Of a DNA stretch of 64,000 nucleotides, positions 42,393 to 51,187 are shown piece after piece. The position numbers were made by a program, and so were the translations under genes. The notes beneath the pieces were generated by a model, which did not search any database, was not told the origin of the DNA, and saw only the letters and a list, made by a program, of their open reading frames with translations. Origin of the DNA: Klebsiella ornithinolytica NBRC 105727 = ATCC 31898 (GTDB lineage: Bacteria > Pseudomonadota > Gammaproteobacteria > Enterobacterales > Enterobacteriaceae); assembly GCF_001598295.1 (NCBI RefSeq), contig NZ_BCYR01000002.1, positions 434,001 through 498,000 of the forward strand, given 5' to 3'. Position 1 is the first letter of the stretch. Each line of letters starts with the position of its first letter.

Positions 42393-43775
42393 ATGACTTA
42401 CCCTATTCACCCGACGCGATCCACCACCGAGTATCAAAGCGGGGATGCCGCACACCATATCCACGCGTTTCTCGACCAGAAAGCGCTGAACGCTGAAGGA
42501 CCGCGCGTCATGGTACGCGGCGAAGGCCTGTACCTCTGGGACAATGACGGCAACAAGTATCTGGACGGTATGTCAGGACTGTGGTGTACCCAGCTGGGCT
42601 ACAGCCGCCAGGATCTGGCCGATGCCGCGGCAGCGCAGTTCGCGAAGCTGCCCTATTACAATATGTTCTTCCACACCACGCACCCGACGGTGATTGAGCT
42701 GTCCGAACTGCTTTTCAGCCTGCTGCCCGGGCACTACAGCCACGCCATTTACACCAACTCCGGTTCTGAATCGAATGAAGTGCTGATCCGCACCGTGCGT
42801 CGCTACTGGCAGATACTCGGTAAACCGCAGAAAAAGGTGATGATTGGCCGCTGGAACGGCTACCACGGCTCTACCCTCGCCGCCAGCGCGCTCGGGGGCA
42901 TGAAAGCCATGCACGCCATGGGGGGGATGATCCCCGACGTGGCGCATATTGATGAGCCCTACTGGTATATGCACGGCGGCAACCTGACGCCGCAGGAGTT
43001 TGGCCTGCGCTGCGCCCGCCAGCTGGAAGAGAAGATCCTCGAGCTCGGCGCGGAGAACGTCGCGGGCTTTATCGCCGAACCGTTCCAGGGCGCCGGCGGG
43101 ATGATCTTCCCGCCGGAGAGCTACTGGCCGGAGATTCAGCGTATTTGTCGCCAATACGACGTGCTGCTGTGCGCCGATGAGGTGATTGGCGGCTTTGGCA
43201 GAACCGGCGAATGGTTTGCGCACCAGTATTTTGGCTTTGAACCGGATACGCTCTCCATCGCTAAAGGGCTGACCTCCGGCTATGTTCCGATGGGCGGCCT
43301 GGTGCTGAGCAAACGGATGGCCGAGGTGCTGGTTGAGAAAGGCGGCGTATTTGCCCACGGTTTGACCTATTCCGGCCACCCCGTCGCTGCGGCCGTTGCC
43401 ATTGCTAACCTGAAAGCGCTGCGCGATGAAAACCGGGTCACCACCGTACGTGACGACACCGGCCCATATCTGCAAAAAACGCTGCGTGAGGTGTTTAGCC
43501 ACCACCCGATGATTGGTGAAATCCAGGGCGCAGGCCTCGTGGCCGCTCTGCAGTTCGCCGAAGATAAGTCGACCCGCAAACGCTTTGCCAATGAAAACGA
43601 TCTGGCCTGGCGCTGCCGGACTATCGGCTTTGAAGAGGGGGTCATTATCCGCTCAACCCTGGGGCGTATGATTATGGCTCCCGCGCTGATTGCCAGCCAC
43701 AGCGAACTGGATGAACTGGTCGAGAAGACCAAACGCGCTATCGATCGGACCGCAAAAGAGGTGGGTCTGCTGTAG
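42393..43775 (+). CDS. Class III aminotransferase, putrescine/polyamine:pyruvate type (SpuC-like)
   Basis: A 460-residue PLP enzyme of the omega-aminotransferase group. Seen: N-S-G-S-E-S-N-E near residue 120 for phosphate binding, N-G-Y-H-G-S-T near 155, L-L-C-A-D-E-V-I-G-G-F-G-R-T-G, and the PLP lysine in L-S-I-A-K-G-L-T-S-G-Y. H-L/H-I-H-A-F at the N-terminus is common to SpuC-type enzymes. With the dehydrogenase upstream it would turn putrescine (or cadaverine) into GABA (or 5-aminovalerate) without glutamylation. An AGGAGAGAT ribosome site precedes the start. Beta-alanine transaminase is the alternative. Confidence 0.88.
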   Translation: MTYPIHPTRSTTEYQSGDAAHHIHAFLDQKALNAEGPRVMVRGEGLYLWDNDGNKYLDGMSGLWCTQLGYSRQDLADAAAAQFAKLPYYNMFFHTTHPTVIELSELLFSLLPGHYSHAIYTNSGSESNEVLIRTVRRYWQILGKPQKKVMIGRWNGYHGSTLAASALGGMKAMHAMGGMIPDVAHIDEPYWYMHGGNLTPQEFGLRCARQLEEKILELGAENVAGFIAEPFQGAGGMIFPPESYWPEIQRICRQYDVLLCADEVIGGFGRTGEWFAHQYFGFEPDTLSIAKGLTSGYVPMGGLVLSKRMAEVLVEKGGVFAHGLTYSGHPVAAAVAIANLKALRDENRVTTVRDDTGPYLQKTLREVFSHHPMIGEIQGAGLVAALQFAEDKSTRKRFANENDLAWRCRTIGFEEGVIIRSTLGRMIMAPALIASHSELDELVEKTKRAIDRTAKEVGLL

Positions 43776-43909
43776 CTCTTTTGCCGTTAGCGAATAACCG
43801 CGCTAACGGCACCTGACCCGCTCGCCCGGAGGTAAAAGTGACCTCCGGGATGACATTCCGTTTGTGCAGCAGGTACACTACGCCCCTGTTTCCTCTCCCT
43901 GACCACGCC

Positions 43910-44242
43910 ATGCTGAAGAAATTACCTTTTGTCATTCCGCTGCTGGCGCTCATCGCGCTGCTTGTCTGGTGGTTCACGCCCCGCTACTCCGAAGAAGAGA
44001 TTGCCTGGTACCGTTCGGTTTTCTGTGTCATCGACCACCGGGATAGCCAGGCGTTTCTGCGCGATATGGAAAATATTGTCGAAGGCGGCAATGCCGATTA
44101 CGCGCTGCACAAAAACCACTATATCCCGGCGCTTGGCGAACGTATGCGTCAGACCTGGCTGCAGCTCAGCCAACAAGAACAAGAGAGCATTGCTCAGGAT
44201 CAGCAGCGCTGCCGCCAGCTGATGAGCGAAAAACAGCGTTAA
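43910..44242 (+). CDS. Small membrane-anchored protein of unknown function
   Basis: A 110-residue protein with one N-terminal hydrophobic helix (residues about 6-24, F-V-I-P-L-L-A-L-I-A-L-L-V-W-W-F) and a charged, probably helical periplasmic domain with two cysteines (V-F-C-V-I and Q-R-C-R-Q). I do not recognise a family. The frame is open 24 codons upstream, but the ATG at 43910 gives the usual membrane-anchor start. It stands alone downstream of the aminotransferase gene, 134 bases away. Confidence 0.65.
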   Translation: MLKKLPFVIPLLALIALLVWWFTPRYSEEEIAWYRSVFCVIDHRDSQAFLRDMENIVEGGNADYALHKNHYIPALGERMRQTWLQLSQQEQESIAQDQQRCRQLMSEKQR

Positions 44243-44424
44243 CGCTTCTTTTGAATTCACCGGCCGCACGGCAATGGCGAGGCCCTGTCCCGCAATGGTA
44301 TTCTGCCCGCGCTTTTCCCTTTTAAAAATAAGGAAAACAGATCTTACCGGCGGCGATAAAAAAGAGTTGATCTGATATGCACAAGCTCTTACTTTGCTAA
44401 CCAGTTTTCACACGAGATAAGACG

Positions 44425-44613
44425 ATGCCGACAATAACAGCAAGTAGTATGCAAGAAGCGAAAGAGTTAATTCACTGCGGGAAATACAGGGAAATCGTGC
44501 TGAATTTTGATATTGATGCTGATGATTTCTTCACGCTCGCCACCTCCCAGTCCGCGACTAAAGTCACGATGATCAACAGAAACAAGCACTCACCGGTCAA
44601 AGCAGAAAAATAA
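44425..44613 (+). CDS. Small protein of unknown function, 62 residues
   Basis: Starts MPTITASSMQEAKELIHCG, acidic in the middle (N-F-D-I-D-A-D-D-F-F-T-L) and basic at the end. No family recognised. GAGATAAGACG lies before the ATG as a plausible ribosome site. A second tiny gene follows 24 bases after its stop. The composition (few Leu-Arg repeats, regular codon use) makes it more credible than the random small frames in this region. Confidence 0.55.
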   Translation: MPTITASSMQEAKELIHCGKYREIVLNFDIDADDFFTLATSQSATKVTMINRNKHSPVKAEK

Positions 44614-44637
44614 TAAAAAACCTCTGAGGTATTCTTT

Positions 44638-44727
44638 ATGTGGCTATTTATTGGCACACTCGGCGTTGCATTTCTCTCCTCACTGATGCTGATTTGGCTC
44701 GATGACCGCATCGCCGAAAGCGACTAA
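44638..44727 (+). CDS. Very small single-helix membrane protein, 29 residues
   Basis: An ATG with GAGG nine bases upstream opens 29 codons beginning MWLFIGTLGVAFLSSLMLIW and ending with L-D-D-R-I-A-E-S-D. It is a classic small membrane protein layout: one 19-residue hydrophobic helix and a short charged tail. It is only 24 bases after the 62-residue gene, so the two may share an mRNA. Function unknown. Confidence 0.5.
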   Translation: MWLFIGTLGVAFLSSLMLIWLDDRIAESD

Positions 44728-44776
44728 ACCAGATTAACACTCCGTGCCGCCCGGCGGCGCGGAGTTATTTATATCG

Positions 44777-45958
44777 CTACAGCGATTTCGCCAGACGTTC
44801 CACCGCCGTCATCAGCCCCTCTTCCGAGACCGTAGAGTAGGACAGACGCAGCGTACGGGTATCCGGATTATCGTGATAGAACGCTTCGCCAGGGACAAAC
44901 ACCACGCCGTTTGCCAGCGTTTTCTTCATCCATTCCATGGTATCGAACGAATAGCGGAAGTGAGCCCACAGGAACATCCCGCCTTTTGGTCGGCTGAATG
45001 CAATGTGCTCCCCGAGTCGCGACTCCAGCGCATCCGCCAGCGCCACACACTTCTTACGATAATCCTCACGGATCAGCGCGATCTGGTTATCCAGGCGATT
45101 CATCGCCAGATATTCCGCCGTGATCACCTGCGACAGCATGTTGGTATGCAGATCCGCCGCCTGCTTAACGATCACTGTCTGCTGCGCCAGCCAGTCCGGC
45201 ATCACAATCCAGCCGATACGCATCCCCGGCGCAAGAATTTTGGAGAAGGTGGAGGTGTAGACCACCTGATCTTCACAGCCCAGCTCAACCGCGTGCTGAT
45301 ACAGCGGACGGCGAACTTCATCGGTAAAGCTGATTTCGCCATAGGGGTCATCTTCGATGATGACAAAATCATGCTGTTTCGCCAGCGCCACCAGGCGGCG
45401 ACGGCGATCTTCGCTCAGGGTTTTTCCGCCGGGGTTGCCGAAGGTGGGCACCAGATAAACCGCTTTGACGCGGGTCGTTTCCAGCAGGTCGGCCAGCTGT
45501 TCGACCAGCATCCCGTTATCGTCGGTATCCACGCTGAGAATATTGGCCTGCGCCAACTGGAATACCTGCAGCGCCGCCAGGTAGGTCGGGCGCTCAACCA
45601 CAATCGCATCGCCCGGATCGAGCAGCGTACGGGCTACAATATCTAACGATTGCTGAGAACCGGAGGTGATATAAACATGGCTGGCCTGGCAGTCAACGCC
45701 GCGCGCCTGACACAGTTCGCTCACGGCCTGACGCAGCGGCGGGTAGCCTTCGGTCAAACCATACTGAAATGCATCGTTGAAGCGCCCGCTCATCACCTGT
45801 TGCACAGCCAGATTCAGACCTTCGGTATCAAACAGCTCCGGAGCCGGGATCCCGCCGCCCAGAGAGATAACGCCGGGCAGTTTACTGTGCTTCAGAAGTT
45901 CGCGGACGGCGGAGGGCTTAAGTTCACCCGCGCGGACGGCGAGTCGCCTGTCGTGCAT
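44777..45958 (-). CDS. PLP-dependent aminotransferase, MocR/LysN-like class I
   Basis: A 393-residue fold-type I aminotransferase. It has the opening L-P-G-V-I-S-L-G-G-G-I-P-A-P-E-L-F, Y-G-L-T-E-G-Y-P-P-L-R, G-S-Q-Q-S-L-D, P-T-F-G-N-P-G-G and the PLP lysine in T-S-T-F-S-K-I-L-A-P-G-M-R-I-G. There is no DNA-binding domain, so it is an enzyme and not a MocR regulator. Closest in style to 2-aminoadipate or aromatic/branched-chain amino-acid transaminases. It stands alone; the substrate is not predictable. Confidence 0.87.
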   Translation of the reverse strand: MHDRRLAVRAGELKPSAVRELLKHSKLPGVISLGGGIPAPELFDTEGLNLAVQQVMSGRFNDAFQYGLTEGYPPLRQAVSELCQARGVDCQASHVYITSGSQQSLDIVARTLLDPGDAIVVERPTYLAALQVFQLAQANILSVDTDDNGMLVEQLADLLETTRVKAVYLVPTFGNPGGKTLSEDRRRRLVALAKQHDFVIIEDDPYGEISFTDEVRRPLYQHAVELGCEDQVVYTSTFSKILAPGMRIGWIVMPDWLAQQTVIVKQAADLHTNMLSQVITAEYLAMNRLDNQIALIREDYRKKCVALADALESRLGEHIAFSRPKGGMFLWAHFRYSFDTMEWMKKTLANGVVFVPGEAFYHDNPDTRTLRLSYSTVSEEGLMTAVERLAKSL

Positions 45959-46019
45959 ATTATTTTCCTTTTCTGTCTTGTTGTTGTCTTTGTGACTTAT
46001 CGTGTTTGCAGGATTTGTT

Positions 46020-46052
46020 GCCCGGACAGGCCGTTTACGGCGCTGCCCGGGC
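46020..46052. repeat. REP-like inverted repeat after gss
   Basis: GCCCGGACAGGCCG and CGGCGCTGCCCGGGC form an imperfect stem around TTTA just downstream of the glutathionylspermidine gene. The GC-rich composition and bulged stem suit an extragenic palindrome; it may also end transcription. Confidence 0.5.
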
Positions 46053-46058
46053 TGCCGG

Positions 46059-47930
46059 CTACCGGCCGTCGCTGTCTTTCAGCACAATTAACGGTTCGAT
46101 ATCACTCTCTTTTTTGACCACCAGCGAATCATCGCCGCGCAGACAAGTACCGCCGTAGTTGCCGCCGACGGTAAACGTACATACCTGAATGTATTTACCA
46201 TCCACTTTCGGCAGGCACCAGAGCTGCTGGTAAATATTTTTACGATCGACAAACTGCCCGCTGGTTTTATCCAGCACTTCGTCTTTCGGACCAATCAAAT
46301 CGATGTTGTTGCCGCAGCGGCCAGAGATAGGTTTCACCGCGTAACCGGTTTTCGCCAGCTCCTCGTTGACCACAAAATCGGTATCCAGCAAATAGCGGTG
46401 GTTCGGGAACAGCGACCACAGTACCGGCAGAATGGCCTTGTTACCGGGGATCACCGTCCACAGCGGTTCGAAGACCAGCACTTCCGGACGCAGCAGTACG
46501 TCGATCAGCCGCACCTCGTTTTGTGGATGTCCGGTACGGATCGGCACGGCGGCGTACTCATCGGCGCTGACTTCACGCACCTGCTCGATGGCGGTTTCCC
46601 AGGCCCAGGTTTTCCAGACGCAGTTCACCAGACGCCCGTCGCCGTCGATCAGCTGCCCGGCGGCATCCCAGTGCAATTCATCAAGGCCAAAGAGGATCTT
46701 ACTTTCAAACCCCGCCTGCGTGAGCGAGCGCTGGATGAACAGCGCGTGGTAGTTCTCCTCCAGATCCTTGTCCTGCATGATATGCACGAAAGGACGGGCG
46801 CGGCTGTGTTTCCAGGCACCCGCCAGCTCATCAAGCAGATTCTCCGCCGGGTTGTGTCCGCTGCCGTAGTAGCCCTGTTTCAACCACTGTTCGAGGATCA
46901 GCCCGCCTTCGGTATGACAAGAGGCGGAGTCGGCGTTGTATTCATAGACCTTCAGCCCGCGCTCATCCATACAGAAATCCATGCGGCCGGTAATCATATG
47001 ATGACGGCGTCGCTGCCACGACAGGCGCAGGCGCGGCCAGAGAATTTTAGGGATATCAAACAGCGCCAGCAGATTGTCATCTTTCATCACCTTATCGGTG
47101 GCGTGCAGGTACATCAAATGCAGCTCGTTGGTCGCTTTGATCAGCTCCTGCTCGGCGCTTTCGGTAATGGTGAAGTATTGATAGGGATCTTGATTGATGA
47201 AGTGACCGTTGGCGGCCACGTAGGCTTTCTGCAGCGAATCTTTCTCGTTCAGCCAGTTACCGCGGAACTGACCTTTATTCGGCAATCTCGCGCCCTGAAT
47301 CGCCATCGCTTCACCCGGCAGCACCGGCTGCGGCAGGCTGTGCTCGGTATCGGCGGTCTGAATCATCCAGCCTAATATTTCCGTATCGGCAAAGGTATCT
47401 TTGATGGTGTAGAAACCGTCTTTCACTTCCAGCGTTAATTCGCGAGTCCATTGCTGGCCCTGCGGCAGCGGAGCGTGAATCACGTTTTGCTCGGCGATGC
47501 GAACCTTATTGCCTACCAGCTGCGTAATCACCGCAACATGGCCGGTATGCTTGAACTCACCGCCTTTCTGCCAAATCAGCAGCGAGCCGGCCATCGGCGG
47601 ACGGCGGGCGCCGTTTGCGAAAGCCTGCAGCGGCAGAATATTGTCATTGACCACTTCACGCAGAAAACGCAGGGAGAAGATTTCATAGGCCATGCCGACA
47701 TCGGTAAAGACAAAGCCGTAGGTGAGAAACAAAAAGCGGCGCGCAAATTCAACGCACTGCCATTTGTGCCCCATATACTCATTGCCGATATAACTGCGGA
47801 ACGTCGCGTCATCCGGATAGTCGCGCGGATTTAAACTGCTGTAATTCGATGAATAAATTGCTACGCCCCCCGGCGCGTAGCCCAACAATGTACCAAAAGG
47901 GGCATCACTACTTGTCGATCCTTTGCTCAT
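46059..47930 (-). CDS. gss: Bifunctional glutathionylspermidine synthetase/amidase
   Basis: A 623-residue enzyme (E. coli 619). The N-terminal amidase (about 1-200) is a CHAP cysteine hydrolase with nucleophile C59 in H-K-W-Q-C-V-E-F-A-R and a histidine in K-H-T-G-H-V-A-V. The C-terminal ATP-grasp synthetase (about 205-623) has R-M-D-F-C-M-D-E-R-G-L-K-V-Y-E-Y-N-A-D-S-A-S, and G-N-Y-G-G-T-C-L-R near the end. It joins glutathione and spermidine and also hydrolyses the product. Next to it lie the thioredoxin-fold and glutathione-transferase (yghU) genes, a thiol-redox neighbourhood. Confidence 0.96.
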   Translation of the reverse strand: MSKGSTSSDAPFGTLLGYAPGGVAIYSSNYSSLNPRDYPDDATFRSYIGNEYMGHKWQCVEFARRFLFLTYGFVFTDVGMAYEIFSLRFLREVVNDNILPLQAFANGARRPPMAGSLLIWQKGGEFKHTGHVAVITQLVGNKVRIAEQNVIHAPLPQGQQWTRELTLEVKDGFYTIKDTFADTEILGWMIQTADTEHSLPQPVLPGEAMAIQGARLPNKGQFRGNWLNEKDSLQKAYVAANGHFINQDPYQYFTITESAEQELIKATNELHLMYLHATDKVMKDDNLLALFDIPKILWPRLRLSWQRRRHHMITGRMDFCMDERGLKVYEYNADSASCHTEGGLILEQWLKQGYYGSGHNPAENLLDELAGAWKHSRARPFVHIMQDKDLEENYHALFIQRSLTQAGFESKILFGLDELHWDAAGQLIDGDGRLVNCVWKTWAWETAIEQVREVSADEYAAVPIRTGHPQNEVRLIDVLLRPEVLVFEPLWTVIPGNKAILPVLWSLFPNHRYLLDTDFVVNEELAKTGYAVKPISGRCGNNIDLIGPKDEVLDKTSGQFVDRKNIYQQLWCLPKVDGKYIQVCTFTVGGNYGGTCLRGDDSLVVKKESDIEPLIVLKDSDGR

Positions 47931-48208
47931 TAGCCTGACCTCAAATTAATGCAGCCCGGGCAGTTGGCGGAACAAAACTCCCTCTTCTTATCCTGCCACA
48001 GGCACTTACCAGACAGAGGTGAAATGATGATACCACTCATTGGATTCAGCGATCGTGCCCGGCAGGAAAATAACCCGGCGCCTTTGGGTAAAAGTGATAT
48101 CGTTATTTGTAATATCTCCCCGAAATAGTTCAGGTTGCCTTGCCGTCGACAACAGCCGGGTGATTCAGGGAATCATAACGAAGAATGAGACAACGTCAGG
48201 AGTTGATT

Positions 48209-48769
48209 ATGAGCGCACAACCGCATCTGCAGGCTCAACCGCTGGTCTGGGGCCACGGCCCACGCACTTTTGAGGTTTTCCTTGAGCCAACCTGCCCGTT
48301 TTCCGTCCGGGCGTTCAATAAGCTCGACGAGCTACTGGACGAAGTCGGCGCGGATAATGTGACCATCAAGATTCGCCTGCAGTCGCAGCCGTGGCATCTT
48401 TTCTCCGGCGTCATCGTGCGCTGCATTCTTGCCGCCTCGACGCTTCCGCACGGCAGAGAGCAGGCGCACAGGGTGTTAAAAGCCGTCGCCGACCATCGCG
48501 AAGAGTTTGAATTTACCGACCATTGCAGCGGGCCGAATATGGAGACCACGCCACAGCAGATAATCCAGCGCATTGAGCGCTATAGCCAGGTTCTGCTCTC
48601 GACGGCCTTCGCCCGCCCTGAGCTGCAGGCTGAAATTAAATGGCATTGCAAATACGCGCGACAGAACGGTATTCATGTCTCGCCTACCTTTATGGTCAAC
48701 GGTCTGGTGCAGCCGGACCTTGGCAGCAGCGACGATATCAGCGTATGGGCCGCGCGGATTATGGCCTGA
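48209..48769 (+). CDS. Thioredoxin-fold protein (DsbA/2-hydroxychromene-like)
   Basis: A 186-residue protein with a DsbA-like fold: F-E-V-F-L-E-P-T-C-P-F-S-V-R-A near residue 30 replaces the CxxC site by a single cysteine (C-P-F-S). V-S-P-T-F-M-V-N-G forms the cis-proline loop near 163. No signal peptide, so cytosolic. The ATG at 48209 has CAGGAGTTGATT before it; the frame upstream is not needed. Sits between gss and yghU and may act in glutathione or glutathionylspermidine redox chemistry. Confidence 0.75.
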   Translation: MSAQPHLQAQPLVWGHGPRTFEVFLEPTCPFSVRAFNKLDELLDEVGADNVTIKIRLQSQPWHLFSGVIVRCILAASTLPHGREQAHRVLKAVADHREEFEFTDHCSGPNMETTPQQIIQRIERYSQVLLSTAFARPELQAEIKWHCKYARQNGIHVSPTFMVNGLVQPDLGSSDDISVWAARIMA

Positions 48770-48885
48770 GCCCTCCTCGCCCCGGTTGCGCGACGCTGGC
48801 CGGGGCCAATAAGCCTCACACTGTTAAACCTGCTTAGTATCTCCTGCTACACTCCCTCAACGGCTCACTAAAAAGGCAGGTCCTC

Positions 48886-49752
48886 ATGTCAGAGAATAAC
48901 TACCAACCACCTAAAGTGTGGGAGTGGAAGCAAAACAACGGCGGCGCGTTCGCCAACATCAACCGTCCCGTCTCCGGCGCAACCCATGAAAAAACGCTAC
49001 CGGTCGGCTCACATCCGCTGCAGCTCTACTCCCTGGGCACGCCCAACGGCCAGAAGGTGACCATCCTGCTGGAAGAGCTGCTGGCGCTCGGCGTGAGCGG
49101 CGCGGAATACGATGCCTGGCTGATTCGCATTGGTGAAGGCGATCAGTTCTCCAGCGGTTTTGTTGAGGTAAACCCCAACTCAAAAATTCCCGCACTGAGC
49201 GACCACTCCACCACCCCGCCGACGCGCGTATTTGAGTCCGGCAGCATCCTGCTGTACCTCGCTGAGAAGTTTGGTTTCTTCCTGCCTAAAGATCCCGCCG
49301 GGCGGACCGAAACCCTTAACTGGCTGTTCTGGTTACAGGGCGCAGCCCCGTTCCTCGGCGGCGGTTTTGGCCACTTCTTTAACTATGCGCCGGTGAAAAT
49401 CGAGTATGCGATTGACCGCTTCACGATGGAGGCCAAACGTCAGCTCGACGTGCTGGATAAACAGCTCGCCCGCAATCGCTATGTTTCCGGGGAAGAGTAC
49501 ACTATCGCCGATATGGCTATCTGGCCGTGGTACGGCAATGTGGTGCTCGGTGGGGTGTATAACGCCGCGGAATTCCTTGACGCCGGCAGCTATAAAAACG
49601 TCCTGCGCTGGGCGCAGGACATCGCCAATCGTCCGGCAGTCAAACGCGGGCGTATCGTCAACCGGACCAACGGCCCGCTTAACGAGCAGCTGCATGAACG
49701 CCACAGCGCCAGCGACTTCGATACCCTGACCGAAGACAAACGCCAGGCATAA
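48886..49752 (+). CDS. yghU: Glutathione S-transferase-like disulfide-bond oxidoreductase YghU
   Basis: A 288-residue GST of the Nu class, as in E. coli. The thioredoxin domain starts after a long N-terminal extension (Y-S-L-G-T-P-N-G-Q-K-V-T-I-L-L-E-E), with N-P-N-S-K-I-P-A-L and E-S-G-S-I-L-L-Y-L-A-E-K-F for glutathione binding. The helical domain has Y-T-I-A-D-M-A-I-W-P-W. The E. coli protein reduces disulfides using two glutathiones. AGGCAGGTCCTC precedes the ATG. Confidence 0.95.
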   Translation: MSENNYQPPKVWEWKQNNGGAFANINRPVSGATHEKTLPVGSHPLQLYSLGTPNGQKVTILLEELLALGVSGAEYDAWLIRIGEGDQFSSGFVEVNPNSKIPALSDHSTTPPTRVFESGSILLYLAEKFGFFLPKDPAGRTETLNWLFWLQGAAPFLGGGFGHFFNYAPVKIEYAIDRFTMEAKRQLDVLDKQLARNRYVSGEEYTIADMAIWPWYGNVVLGGVYNAAEFLDAGSYKNVLRWAQDIANRPAVKRGRIVNRTNGPLNEQLHERHSASDFDTLTEDKRQA

Positions 49753-49786
49753 CGCCTCCTCTACCGGAGGCTTCGGCCTTCGGTAG

Positions 49787-50074
49787 TTAACTTTCCAGCC
49801 GGTATCCCGCCATAAAGTAACGCATGGCGGTACAGGAATGCCCTTCCCTGAAGAAATCCATGACCATGTTTCTGTCCAGGCCATAGCGGCGGGTGAGGAT
49901 CCCGGCCTCCCAGGCGCTAAGCTGACGATCGCCGGTTTTTTCAAACATACGCTGAGAATAACCGAGGACGAACCCACGTTTATAATCCGCGCAAAAACCG
50001 GCTGCGTTGCTGGCGCTTTCAGCCTGAGAAGCCTTCAGTCCCGCCATTAAACCTTTGCCAAAATGGTTATCCAT
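49787..50074 (-). CDS. yghW: DUF2623 protein YghW
   Basis: A 95-residue protein nearly collinear with E. coli YghW ([47 protein letters not shown]). Function unknown. Conserved location beside yghU and yghX. Confidence 0.93.
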   Translation of the reverse strand: MDNHFGKGLMAGLKASQAESASNAAGFCADYKRGFVLGYSQRMFEKTGDRQLSAWEAGILTRRYGLDRNMVMDFFREGHSCTAMRYFMAGYRLES

Positions 50075-50152
50075 CGCTTTCCCCCCTCAATCGTTATATA
50101 TAAAATTATATAGCGATTTTTTGAGCGAGTGCCAGCGCTATTTCCGCCCTTT

Positions 50153-51043
50153 TTAGCCGAGATATTTGGCAAACCACGCCAGCGTTCGCTGCCAGGCGAG
50201 CTCAGCGGCGGCGCGGTCATAACGCGGCGTAGAGTCGTTGTGAAAACCGTGGTTCACCTGAGGATAGATATAGGCCTCGAACACTTTATGCTGCGCCTTC
50301 AGCGCCTGTTCATAGGCGGGCCAGCCGTCCGTGATGGGCTTATCCAGCTCCGCATAGTGCAGCAGCAGCGGCGCATGGATTTTATCGACATCCGCGATCG
50401 GCGGCTGGCGGCCATAAAACGGCACTGCGCAGGCCAGTTCCGGGATCGCCACGGCGGCAGCATTACACACACCGCCGCCGTAACAAAAACCGGTTATTCC
50501 CACTTTGCCGCTCGCCTGCGGATGTTTTTCCATAAAGGCGACGGCGGCAAAAAAGTCGTTCATCAGTTTCTGCGGATCGACTTTCTGCTGAAGCTCTCTC
50601 CCTTCGTCGTCATTGCCGGGATAGCCGCCCACCGAACTCAGGCCATCCGGTGCCAGCGCGATGTAACCGGCTTTGGCCACTCGCCGGGCGACATCTTCGA
50701 TATAGGGATTCAGCCCGCGATTCTCATGCACGACGATCACCGACGCCGGTTTTACGCTTGATTTCGTCGGCGCCACCAGATACCCGCGCACCTCTCCGTG
50801 CCCCTCGGGAGAAGGATAGCGAATATATTCCGCATGAATATCCGGGTCGGTAAACGAGACCTGCCCGGCAAGCGCATAGTTGGGTTTCAGCAGATTAAAC
50901 AGCGCCAGGGCGGTCATGCCACCGACGGCGTACTTCCCGGCCAGTTGTAAAAACTCCCTCTTGCTGATTTTGCCGTGCGCATAATAGTCGTAGTACTCCA
51001 GCAGCTCTTGCGGAAAATCTTTCGCCGTCAGTCGCGTCATCAT
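50153..51043 (-). CDS. yghX: Dienelactone-hydrolase family protein YghX
   Basis: A 296-residue alpha/beta hydrolase. The nucleophile is the cysteine in G-F-C-Y-G-G-G-V, with E in V-V-H-E-N-R-G-L, D and H in the N-H-G-F-H-N-D region, as in dienelactone hydrolases. The first 50 residues (K-R-E-F-L-Q-L-A-G then a hydrophobic stretch) look like an export signal, so it may act in the periplasm. E. coli K-12 carries an interrupted version; here the frame is whole. Confidence 0.88.
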   Translation of the reverse strand: MMTRLTAKDFPQELLEYYDYYAHGKISKREFLQLAGKYAVGGMTALALFNLLKPNYALAGQVSFTDPDIHAEYIRYPSPEGHGEVRGYLVAPTKSSVKPASVIVVHENRGLNPYIEDVARRVAKAGYIALAPDGLSSVGGYPGNDDEGRELQQKVDPQKLMNDFFAAVAFMEKHPQASGKVGITGFCYGGGVCNAAAVAIPELACAVPFYGRQPPIADVDKIHAPLLLHYAELDKPITDGWPAYEQALKAQHKVFEAYIYPQVNHGFHNDSTPRYDRAAAELAWQRTLAWFAKYLG

Positions 51044-51187
51044 CTCTTCTCCGGAAATTAACCCCCTTTAAGCAAAGCATAAGCGCGCGGTGACGCCAGC
51101 AATCTTACGCATTGTGATCCAGCAAACGCTGCCGGCGTGCCATACCAGTTAAAATGGAAACGACGTTTTAATTTATAAGGAGAGATC

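Noticed and set aside
46398..47375. 325-codon plus-strand frame inside gss
   Set aside because: Antisense shadow of an intact conserved enzyme gene; composition typical of a reverse complement reading.
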